Positions 18,268 through 25,929 of a stretch of 64,000 bases of DNA are shown here, in pieces. The stretch is taken from NCBI GenBank assembly GCA_022837595.1, contig JALHFX010000011.1:1-64000 (forward strand). Reading direction: 5' to 3'. The notes below the pieces were generated by a model that saw only the letters and a list, made by a program, of their open reading frames with translations, was not told the origin of the DNA and made no database searches. Each line of letters begins with the position of its first letter. The stretch's first letter is position 1. The position numbers and the translations under genes are program-made. The DNA comes from Propionibacterium sp. GTDB lineage: Bacteria > Actinomycetota > Actinomycetes > Propionibacteriales > Propionibacteriaceae.

Positions 18268-20250
18268 CTACTGACTGATCCCGGGCAACGCCGGAGGCCC
18301 ACCGTCCCGCGGGCTCGGAGCAGCCATCAGTTGTTCGAACTGTTTCGGCTTGCCCTCGAATGCCAACTCGTACGCGGTACGGGTCGCCTTCCAGTCGAGG
18401 GCCTGCTGAGACTTCGGCTCGTGTTCGCCGTGCAGCCAGCGGATGGCTTTGTCGATTATCTCCAGCATCTCTTTGGTTGCCTTCGTGACACGAGATTTCG
18501 GGGCGATCGACTCATGTAACCGCAAACGCGTCGAAAGCTGCCCTCGTACCTTCTGACAAGCACGAATCACCGGACTCCGTTGGCTCGCGTATCCCAGCTT
18601 CTCTTGGGCCGCGACCAGCGTCAACACCGATCCCAGCAATCTGCGTAATGTCTCGACGTCTCCTGAGGCAAGCGCTTCGTCCAAGGCAGTCGTGAGCAGA
18701 TCGGGCGCGCCACGCGCGTCATCTCCGTTGCGCAAGGACGTACCGGCGGCAGTCAATGCGGCCGACGAGGCACCGGCCAACGCAACCAGCGTGGCCATTC
18801 CCCCGATCATGCCGCCAGGCCCGAACGCCGCCAGCGTCGAGGTGATCAATGCCGCACCCGCCACCCCGACCGGCGCGGCGGCAGCCACGCCAATCCCGGT
18901 CGCGGCCAGCATGACGACCGCCCCCGCGACGAGCGCCGCCGGCAGCCACGACCGTCCTGCCGCAAGATAGCTGCTAATCTCGCTTCTCGCATCCAGCACA
19001 GCCTCAGCGATCACACGATCCGTGGCCTGGGAGGCATCCTCCCGGATGAGCGAGAGTGTCGAAATCAGTGCCGACCGCCGCTCATCTGTCCGCGGATCAG
19101 TCTCGACCTCAAACGGCGACGCCGGCGCACCCGAAGCCAACATGATCGCCAGCGGGAGCACAGTGGTGTCGTCCCACGCGCCCCGGATATGCACATCCGG
19201 ACGATTCATGAACTCGGACGCCGGCAGCGTCGCAGTGCCGGGGTTTCGCTGATGGATCAGCACCGCGGCACTCGCGTGGTCCTGCGCGATTGACTGGCGT
19301 GCCCGCTCGAACTTGGTCAACCGGACAGAATCAGTTGGAGGCAGTTGCTTAGCGAGTTCACGCAGGTACAGCGATTGAAGCAGAGCCAATTCCAGACCCT
19401 CCACCCCAACAGCCTGGTCAGAACGAACCGTCACTAGTTCAGACCCAACCAGCCCCTCCCCCACGGCCGTAGCAACTGCTTTATGTAAGCAGTAATACTC
19501 AGCACCGTGCTGGTGTATAACCTCGGGGAAAACCCAGTCTTCCAACACGATCGGAATATCGATTGTCTCCCGATAGTGTTCGGCCACACCTCTGCCGCCA
19601 GTCACGGGATCGCGGGGCTCAAAGACATTAACCCACGCACCCAAGCGATCGTACGGATAGTCGTCCAAGACTCGGCTCCGCAGCTTCGAGACAGCACCCA
19701 GCGGGCTACCGATAGTCACGAGAGTGTTGACATACAGGCTCGGCGGAATGGCCTTGATCACGTCCACCGCCACAACCGACCCCAGACTGTGCCCGATGAT
19801 CACGAGCTGACTACCTTCGGGAACTGCTTCGAGCGACTGCACCACAACACTGCGAACCGCCGAACGCACTGCCGGCTTGGCAGCATAGCGTCTGGCTTGC
19901 TCGAGTAACGGAATACTCGGAGGCAATCCGTCAAACTCCGGAGGCCGGACACGATCCGGTGCCGCATTCGCAAGCGGCCGCAAACGAGATTCCAAATACC
20001 CGGTCCGCGCCAGGTACCTCGTCTTTGCCTCCCGCAGTTCTGTCTTAGACGGCCGTTCCCATGTGTCTTCAACTACTTCTGAACCGGCGAGATCTCCCCT
20101 GAGGATCTCCCGATAGTCCGGCGTAATCACCCGTGATTCGTCCAGATGCTCGTACCCGAGCTGGCTCAAGGAATACACCAAAGATTCACGCCAGCGATCC
20201 TCGAGTCCGGCGTTGATTCCGTGAAGAAAAACCAACCATGGCTTGTTCAT
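18268..20250 (-). CDS. Alpha/beta serine hydrolase (lipase-like) with C-terminal membrane segments
   Basis: 660 aa. The N-terminal alpha/beta-hydrolase fold has the oxyanion-type FLHG (8-11) and nucleophile elbow GHSLG (153-157), followed by IGSPLG, in the style of PGAP1/lipase-like proteins. A likely His lies in YYCLHKAV. Two or three hydrophobic Ala/Gly-rich segments (about 425-495) could insert into a membrane, and the C-terminal 150 residues are helical and charged. A lipid or protein-ester substrate is possible but not shown. Start ATG at 20250 gives MNKPWLVFLHG, right at the first strand of the fold. The frameshifted gene downstream may be in the same transcript. Confidence 0.7.
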   Translation of the reverse strand: MNKPWLVFLHGINAGLEDRWRESLVYSLSQLGYEHLDESRVITPDYREILRGDLAGSEVVEDTWERPSKTELREAKTRYLARTGYLESRLRPLANAAPDRVRPPEFDGLPPSIPLLEQARRYAAKPAVRSAVRSVVVQSLEAVPEGSQLVIIGHSLGSVVAVDVIKAIPPSLYVNTLVTIGSPLGAVSKLRSRVLDDYPYDRLGAWVNVFEPRDPVTGGRGVAEHYRETIDIPIVLEDWVFPEVIHQHGAEYYCLHKAVATAVGEGLVGSELVTVRSDQAVGVEGLELALLQSLYLRELAKQLPPTDSVRLTKFERARQSIAQDHASAAVLIHQRNPGTATLPASEFMNRPDVHIRGAWDDTTVLPLAIMLASGAPASPFEVETDPRTDERRSALISTLSLIREDASQATDRVIAEAVLDARSEISSYLAAGRSWLPAALVAGAVVMLAATGIGVAAAAPVGVAGAALITSTLAAFGPGGMIGGMATLVALAGASSAALTAAGTSLRNGDDARGAPDLLTTALDEALASGDVETLRRLLGSVLTLVAAQEKLGYASQRSPVIRACQKVRGQLSTRLRLHESIAPKSRVTKATKEMLEIIDKAIRWLHGEHEPKSQQALDWKATRTAYELAFEGKPKQFEQLMAAPSPRDGGPPALPGISQ

Positions 20251-20359
20251 CTGTGCCCCTCCCGTGGCATTGAGCCTGCCATCTCAACAATCGCACCGTG
20301 GCCAGCACATGAACAACAAGGCGCCTTTCCTCCCAATCCCGCAACCGCCGCGCGAGGCC

Positions 20360-20500
20360 GGACGCCGTGTCGTTCCCGAGCTCGTCACGGGCTGTATGGC
20401 TACACGATCGGCTCCTCGGCGGAAAATACCCAACTACCGTTCGGACGCCGTGTCGTTCCCGAGCCCGTCACAGATTGTACGGCTACACGATCGGCTTACC
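20360..20500. repeat. Two tandem family A repeat copies
   Basis: Two 83-bp-spaced units (starting 20360 and 20443) of GGACGCCGTGTCGTTCCC, GAGCxCGTCAC and GGCTACACGATCGGCT. The CGTCAC core and the GTGT...CTACAC ends match the 8.5-9.3 kb array, but the flanks differ, so this is a diverged subfamily. Confidence 0.75.
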
Positions 20501-20586
20501 CGCGGTAAGTGCTCAACCACCGTGGAGTTCTTGACAGCGGACGGAAGATCAGCCATGGGCGCCAGCCAATAACCCCCACAAGCCAC

Positions 20587-22353
20587 TCACGGCCGCGAAG
20601 CCGTCCACGAACCACCCGCCAGCTGATATTCGACAACGACCGGGGCGGACGGGCTCCCACCGACCTGGTCAGAGGTGTACTGCTCCGGATAGATGATCGA
20701 CTCACTCGTGACGACCGTGCTGCCATTGAGTTCAGCCGAGGTGATCTTCCTCGCGGCGGGCCCGTACCGATCACCAGGCCCGCTCGAACCACCCATCAGG
20801 CTGGGCGCGATCTGCTTGAGAGTGTGCCCGCCCTCCACAGTGAATACAGCGACCGTGATCATGGTCGATGACCGTCCGGCACAGCAGGTCTCGGGCAGAC
20901 TCCCCGAACACAGCAACGACATCACGACCTCGTCGTTGCCATCGCCATCGATATCAACGCGGCCCAAGACCGACGATCGGATGACGCTGGCGTTTTCGAA
21001 TGATCCATCCGACGCCAGCGCAATCCCCGTACCACCGTTGAGTTGGATCCCATGGGCGTGTTTCCACCCTCGATCACCCGCCCAGCACACACCTGCCGGC
21101 AACTCGGCATTCAAGAAGTCCTGATCGGTCCGCAGCGGTGCCGGTGCCACATCCAACTCGAAACGCTGATGACTGTTGCCCGATACCTCGTTGACAAGGC
21201 CCACGACCGAACTCACCAACAAGGCCGGCGCAGTCCCAATCGCGGCGATCACGACCTTGCCGAACGGCGTCAAGTCACCGAACGTCGCCGCGCACGAGAA
21301 GAATGACTTACTGAAAGCCCCAACGCTCTGCCCATCGATCCCGTCAGCCAGAGCCGAGTTACTGTCTGCCAGGTCGGCAAGGCATGCCAGGCCATCCAGC
21401 TCATCAATGGACGCGACACCGATCACGTCCAGTGTTTTGGCAAGAATGACCATCAGCAGCAGCACCGGATATTGATCGAGATCAAATTGGACGGACTGTG
21501 GCGCACCATCGAACCGATATGTGACCGTGGAACCCGGGAAAAGACCACCCTCACGTCCGGTGTCGATCAACCCGAGAGCACGTGCCATCGCCACCACGCC
21601 AGCAGTCGCCGGGCTGATCTCGTCCACAGCTGTCCGCGCATCAGTAGGCGGGGTCGAGGTAATGAGGTAGGGCATCGCCACCGCCGGATACACGGTGACG
21701 ACCAAAGACCCACGATCTTCATCAAGACAGAAATAAGCCCCCTGCTCGGACCCAGCCTCGTAGCTGGTCCGCCCCACGGTCGCCGGAGCCCCGACGCACT
21801 CAGGTGCGGGCAGCTCGAGCCCGATCCCCTGCATGATGCCTGTCCTAACTTCCGCGAGAACCTCCCCAATGTCGACACCCAAAACCATGAAACGACTGAA
21901 ATGATCGACCGTCATCGAATACGTGCCGCTGGCCGTATCGAAGCTCCCGGTGAAGAAGGATTCCTCGGCGTCGCCTCCCTGCGACGACCCGAACAACAGA
22001 TACTCCTCCGCGACGGTCGCCTTGTCAGCCCCAACCACATCCACCGGGATACTGATCGTGACCGGCGCGGTCGGCTGCAGACCACCGTCAAGGCTCACCT
22101 CGACCACGTCGGACGCCGACACCGTGTGCTCAGGCGACGAATCATCCCGCGGCTTCAACTCGACGGACGCCTTCGTCCCCGCCGGAGCCACACCATCAGG
22201 AAAGACCACCGTGGCCCCGCCGACTTCTGCACGTACCTCACCCTGTCCGACCGTCCCGCGCCACGTCGTCTTCCCCGATGAGCCGAACAACGAGCACGAC
22301 GAAAGCGACAGCACAGCCGCCAACAGAACAATCAGAAGAACCCGCAGCCGCAT
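20587..22353 (-). CDS. Large secreted lipoprotein of unknown function
   Basis: 588 aa starting with a typical lipoprotein signal: basic MRLR, a hydrophobic stretch and the lipobox LSSC (Cys20 predicted to be lipidated). Residues about 40-160 are beta-rich with GGATVVFPDGVAPAGTKASV, resembling the ZU5-like domains of surface proteins; the domain call is tentative. A hydrophobic segment (about 365-390) follows. Near the C-terminus VDIDGDGNDEVV looks like an FG-GAP/calcium-loop motif. No enzyme motif recognised. It is separated from the hydrolase gene by two family A repeats. Confidence 0.6.
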   Translation of the reverse strand: MRLRVLLIVLLAAVLSLSSCSLFGSSGKTTWRGTVGQGEVRAEVGGATVVFPDGVAPAGTKASVELKPRDDSSPEHTVSASDVVEVSLDGGLQPTAPVTISIPVDVVGADKATVAEEYLLFGSSQGGDAEESFFTGSFDTASGTYSMTVDHFSRFMVLGVDIGEVLAEVRTGIMQGIGLELPAPECVGAPATVGRTSYEAGSEQGAYFCLDEDRGSLVVTVYPAVAMPYLITSTPPTDARTAVDEISPATAGVVAMARALGLIDTGREGGLFPGSTVTYRFDGAPQSVQFDLDQYPVLLLMVILAKTLDVIGVASIDELDGLACLADLADSNSALADGIDGQSVGAFSKSFFSCAATFGDLTPFGKVVIAAIGTAPALLVSSVVGLVNEVSGNSHQRFELDVAPAPLRTDQDFLNAELPAGVCWAGDRGWKHAHGIQLNGGTGIALASDGSFENASVIRSSVLGRVDIDGDGNDEVVMSLLCSGSLPETCCAGRSSTMITVAVFTVEGGHTLKQIAPSLMGGSSGPGDRYGPAARKITSAELNGSTVVTSESIIYPEQYTSDQVGGSPSAPVVVEYQLAGGSWTASRP

Positions 22354-23088
22354 ACCCGCGCCCCTTTACACAAATTGCCCGTAGCGCCCCGACGACGCCG
22401 ATGAGATCCGAGCTGTGTGAACTGAACGGTTCCGGGTTTCTTGCCGCCCCGATTGGGGTGCCGATCTCTGGTTGAGAACGGCGTATGGGGCGGCCTGGAG
22501 TGCGGCGGGGCTAACGGAAGCAAGCCTACTGTGAACCAGCGGTTCTTGGCATAGCCGACCCGGCGGGCGGTCACGTATTCAACATTAAAGACGCCGACCG
22601 CGCGGTACTCATCATCAGCAGATTGCGGTAACCGTCCTCCGCTCCCCTCCGGTCCACGCGACCGTGTAGAAACAGAGTCCAACACAGGCCACAAAGCTAC
22701 ACACAAACCAAGCCGGATACGCCGAGAGCTGTCGGCTACCTTTCAACCCGCCGAGGACGAGATACGGACGCAGCCGCACGCCGGCGCTGGTTTCCTCAGC
22801 AAGCACGGGGACAGGAACAAATGGAATCCCGATCGGCACGCCGAGCAGCCCCACAGCCGCTGCTCCAGCGTGCATCGAGCCTGACAGGACTGTGCCGGTA
22901 GAGCACGATGAATCGATCAACAAGCTGCTGGTCAATTCCGGTCGCCTGCGCAGTCTCTTGCACTAACGCCACTGCTTGGGCCGTGCCCGTCGGATAAATC
23001 GCCGACGACGCCGCCATCGGCACCCCGTCAGGGAAGAGCGCGACGAATCCACGTTCGCCCCACGCATTCCTGGCCGGTCACATCGCCG
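22354..23088. other. Intergenic region with one family A repeat
   Basis: No gene supported with confidence. It holds a diverged family A core at 22664-22702 (GTGTAG ... ACACAGG ... CTACAC). A minus-strand frame at 22796-23023 has protein-like character at its start (AQAVALVQETAQATGIDQQL) but no ribosome site or family, and may be a gene remnant. Confidence 0.5.
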
Positions 23089-23172
23089 CAACACCCGTGA
23101 GTGCTCCCCAGATAGCCAAATCGGCCGTCGGATCCCGTCATAAAACGAACTGGGGACCACTGGCGGGTGTTG
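23089..23172. repeat. Long inverted-repeat element, copy 2 (family C)
   Basis: Arms 23089-23111 and 23150-23172. Same arms as copy 1, with one further substitution (GGGGACCACT instead of GGGGAGCACT) and a loop of similar length. It sits about 120 bases beyond the stop of the intact vanZ-like gene, as copy 1 does relative to the vanZ fragment. Confidence 0.9.
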
Positions 23173-23289
23173 AACCGATCTGACCGCCGACTCACGACGG
23201 CTCCGGCCAGCTCCGACATCAGCTGACGCCCAGATCCTTCCCCGCTAACAGTGAAGTCAACGCCCGAGCGCGCGCGAACCGTCAGCGCG

Positions 23290-23724
23290 TCAGCGTCTCG
23301 GCTTACGGGAGCGGAATCGGAGTACCACGATGACCAAGCTGAGCCCGATCCAGCCTCCGATAGTGTTCGTCACAATGTCGCTGACCGCGCCGTCACGACG
23401 CGAAAGGAACAACCACTGACCGAGCTCAATACCAGCCGACAGCAGCGGGACGATGACATATCCGAACCAGCGCCACCCCGGAACCAACACCAGTGCGAGA
23501 AGAGCACCCAAGGGCACAAACATCGCTACGTTGGCTGACATCTCGAGCTCGCGATATCCGAAAGCGCCGGGCACACCGACGCGATGAAGAACCGCCAAGA
23601 CCGCGTCAACCCACGCTCCGCGCCCCGCATCAACCGGGGTTGGGCTCAGCGTGGCTAAGAGGATGATCCCGAGCACGCCGAAAAGCCCAGCGATGCTGGC
23701 GCGCCGAGACGAGGTCATTGGCAT
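23290..23724 (-). CDS. VanZ-like membrane protein
   Basis: About 144 aa with four predicted membrane segments and the VanZ-family motif pattern: ELEMSANVAMFVPLGALLAL, a GYVIVPLLSAGIELGQWLFL helix and TNTIGGWIGL. VanZ-type proteins are integral membrane proteins of mostly unknown function, named after a teicoplanin-resistance accessory. I chose ATG 23724 (or 23718): the frame extends to 23847, but the extra residues lack hydrophobicity or family match. The 3' third is duplicated as a fragment at 15205-15402. Confidence 0.75.
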   Translation of the reverse strand: MPMTSSRRASIAGLFGVLGIILLATLSPTPVDAGRGAWVDAVLAVLHRVGVPGAFGYRELEMSANVAMFVPLGALLALVLVPGWRWFGYVIVPLLSAGIELGQWLFLSRRDGAVSDIVTNTIGGWIGLSLVIVVLRFRSRKPRR

Positions 23725-23839
23725 AGCGTAGTTCGCCCCCACAGCCGCGCGTCGGGCTGAAAGGGTGAGCATCCGACCGCACGTTCGCCCAGAGGACTCC
23801 CCCATCAGCCTTCGACCCCGGCTGCTAGCGTCCAAGACC

Positions 23840-24712
23840 ATGGTCAACGGCAGGCTTTCTCGTGACGACTTCTACGCAGTCCTCGGACAACTGGACGAAG
23901 CCGACCTGAAGAAGGCGTTGTGGACGCTGTACTGGCGCGGATCGGCTGACTTCCGCGACCGGATCATGGCAGCGATCGACCCAGCAGTGGCAGCCGCGCA
24001 GGCCTCCAAGAAAGCCACCCCGGTTGACGCGGTCCGGCTTGAATCCGAGGTCAAGGAGTTCGCGGCGCTGGCTCGCGAGGGCGCCTACCTCGGCCGGGAC
24101 AGGCGGGTCTCACCCAAGGAAAGGACCCGCTGGCGGTTCATCTTCCGAAGCCATGCCACCGCAGCCACCCAGGCGCTGTCCGGCCATGACATCATCCCGG
24201 CGGCATCTGCAATGGCAACGCTGATCGACCTGGCCGGTGAGATGCGATCGAGGGACTATTTCCGTTCCGAGGATCCTATCGAGGCTGCCCGGTTCGTGGT
24301 CTCCGAGGCGGCAGCCGTGATGTGGTCCGCGATCCGTCGGGAACAAGGACACGACGCTTTCTGCGAGCATGTCGCCCCGCAGTTCCTCCGCTGGGAATCG
24401 TGCTGGGGCTGGACGCGGCGAGGCGAGGGCTGGGTAGTCGAGCAGGAAACCTCGCTCACCCAAGTGATCGCAGGCATGCTTCCTATACCCGACGCCTGGG
24501 GACAGTTCGCCGAGGTCTACCTGCGGGCCCTGGACGCCGAAGCCGGCCGGTCGCGTTCGTCCAGCAGGCGCACCGAGGGAATGAGCTTGCGAGCTCGCAG
24601 GGAAAACCTGGCCGAATGGCACGCAATGCTCCAGGAGAAACTCGCCGACGGCGAATACCACGACACCCTCGACCAGATCATGAATCATCCCGCCCTGAAG
24701 TCACGCAAATGA
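23840..24712 (+). CDS. Unknown cytoplasmic protein, about 290 aa
   Basis: I do not recognise the family. The ATG at 23840 (MVNGRLSRDDFYAVLGQLDE) is preferred over the open frame from 23765, because the extra leader overlaps the divergent vanZ promoter side. The protein is helical and Trp/Arg-rich (RWESCWGWTRRGEGW), without membrane segments or known catalytic motifs. It may be a DNA- or protein-binding helical protein; function unknown. It is flanked by two family C inverted repeats, which suggests an accessory gene. Confidence 0.55.
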   Translation: MVNGRLSRDDFYAVLGQLDEADLKKALWTLYWRGSADFRDRIMAAIDPAVAAAQASKKATPVDAVRLESEVKEFAALAREGAYLGRDRRVSPKERTRWRFIFRSHATAATQALSGHDIIPAASAMATLIDLAGEMRSRDYFRSEDPIEAARFVVSEAAAVMWSAIRREQGHDAFCEHVAPQFLRWESCWGWTRRGEGWVVEQETSLTQVIAGMLPIPDAWGQFAEVYLRALDAEAGRSRSSSRRTEGMSLRARRENLAEWHAMLQEKLADGEYHDTLDQIMNHPALKSRK

Positions 24713-24796
24713 ATCAGACTGCCGCCACCCCTTGAACGGGGTTGATCGTCGCGGATTCTCGCTCATCACACAGCTTTCCGGACGGTGCCATCGCCC

Positions 24797-24880
24797 CAAC
24801 ACCCGTGTGTGCTCCCCAGATGCCCAAATTCGTCCCGAAATTACCGCCACACAACCAACTGGGGAGCACTGGCGGGTGTT
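24797..24880. repeat. Long inverted-repeat element, copy 3 (family C)
   Basis: Left arm 24797-24819 and right arm 24859-24880 match copies 1 and 2 closely, and a similar GGACGGTGCCATCGCC leader precedes the left arm as in copy 1. There is no vanZ sequence beside this copy. Confidence 0.88.
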
Positions 24881-25098
24881 CAACTCATCTAACAGCCGGT
24901 CCAAGGCATATCCAGCCGACCCCAATCCCAGGCAGTCCCGAATAGCTACGCGCAGCGCTCAAATCCGAAGAGATGGTCCTCGCGGCTGACGTTGCACCAG
25001 GAGAGTTTCCCTCTGAAAAGGGCGGCGATTTGATCCAAGAAGGCTCGTTGAGCACGGCCATTGCCCTCACGAGGCCGATGTATACAGAATCACTGCGC
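24881..25098. other. Spacer between inverted repeat and MNT-HEPN remnant
   Basis: No gene, RNA or strong regulatory signal seen. Together with 24713-24796 it makes a gene-free stretch of just under 400 bases containing only the family C element. Confidence 0.4.
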
Positions 25099-25590
25099 TC
25101 AGCTTGCTCTGGCTCCCCGAGCCTCGCGGGGAATCTCCAACTGACGCTCGATCGCCGAGCGGATGAGGAGGTCAGATATGAACTCGACCTCGGTCATGCC
25201 GTCGGCGACTTCTTGGACAAGCCTGGCCGCCTCGGCCGCATTCCAAAGATGCGCACCCACCTCAGGTCGCATAGATGTCTGCGTTTCGCCGAAGGCCGAT
25301 GCCTTGAAGAAAGGGTGCTTAACCGAGCGTTCCATGGCGAGATCGACTCTCGGACCGATGATGCGCTCCAGCTCGAACTTCAGATCGGAATAATCATGAA
25401 ACAGGTTCTCCCGCCCGGGCCGGAACGTGACGACAAAGTCGACATCGCTTGTCTCCGGATCGAAACGGTCACTGAGCCTGAACCGAAGACACGAAGCCTC
25501 TCCAGCCCGTATCACTCGCAGGCGCGCCGAATCACTTCCATGCCAAGAAACACGGCAGCTTCCGCCCATCGAGTTACCCATGTAGTGTGC
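25099..25590 (-). pseudogene. Decayed MNT-HEPN toxin-antitoxin remnant
   Basis: Read across frames, the minus strand encodes a minimal nucleotidyltransferase: EAAVFLGMEVIRRACE, then a TGA (25512-25514), then YGLERLRVFGSGSVT. After a frameshift near 25468 it continues DRFDPETSDVDFVVTF and RPGRENLFHDYSDLKFELE. RVFGS and SDVDF are the two halves of the GS...DxD active site. The frameshift can be explained by loss of four bases from a GACC duplication. It then runs directly into MRPEVGAHLWNAAEAARLVQ, the start of a HEPN (DUF86) toxin, which ends after about 45 residues at QLEI, before the RxxxxxH motif. Both partners are therefore inactivated. Confidence 0.8.
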
Positions 25591-25929
25591 AATTTGACGA
25601 CAGGCGCGATGAAGGGACTGCCCGAATCGGTCGCCTAAGGCTGGTAGCGAGAAACCTGCGCGGAAGCAGCGGAAGGCGTTCGCGCCGTCGCAGAAGTATA
25701 AGGTCTTCACGGCGACATTGACGTCATCGCAGACGCAGCGTGAACTCGCGGAAAAGTACTGAATGGATCGCACTACGATCCGTTCGATCTGCTTGACCGC
25801 GAAGCAATGCGGGATCGATTCCCTGGTTGCGACGGAGTCGTGTCGCGGTGGTATGACCAGTAAGCAGGTCGAGTTGGATCACTCCCCCGCGGAGATCACC
25901 AAGGCTCGAATCGACAATCGAGGTGCGTC
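25591..25929. other. Gene-free stretch
   Basis: Open frames exist on both strands (e.g. 25763-26050 plus, 25724-25939 minus) but have no ribosome site, no family similarity and overlap each other. Probably decayed sequence. Nothing else seen. Confidence 0.4.

Noticed and set aside
22615..23023. Two minus-strand frames (22615-22935, 22796-23023) as genes
   Set aside because: They overlap in different frames, have no clear start signals and no family match; kept only as a possible remnant in the intergenic note.
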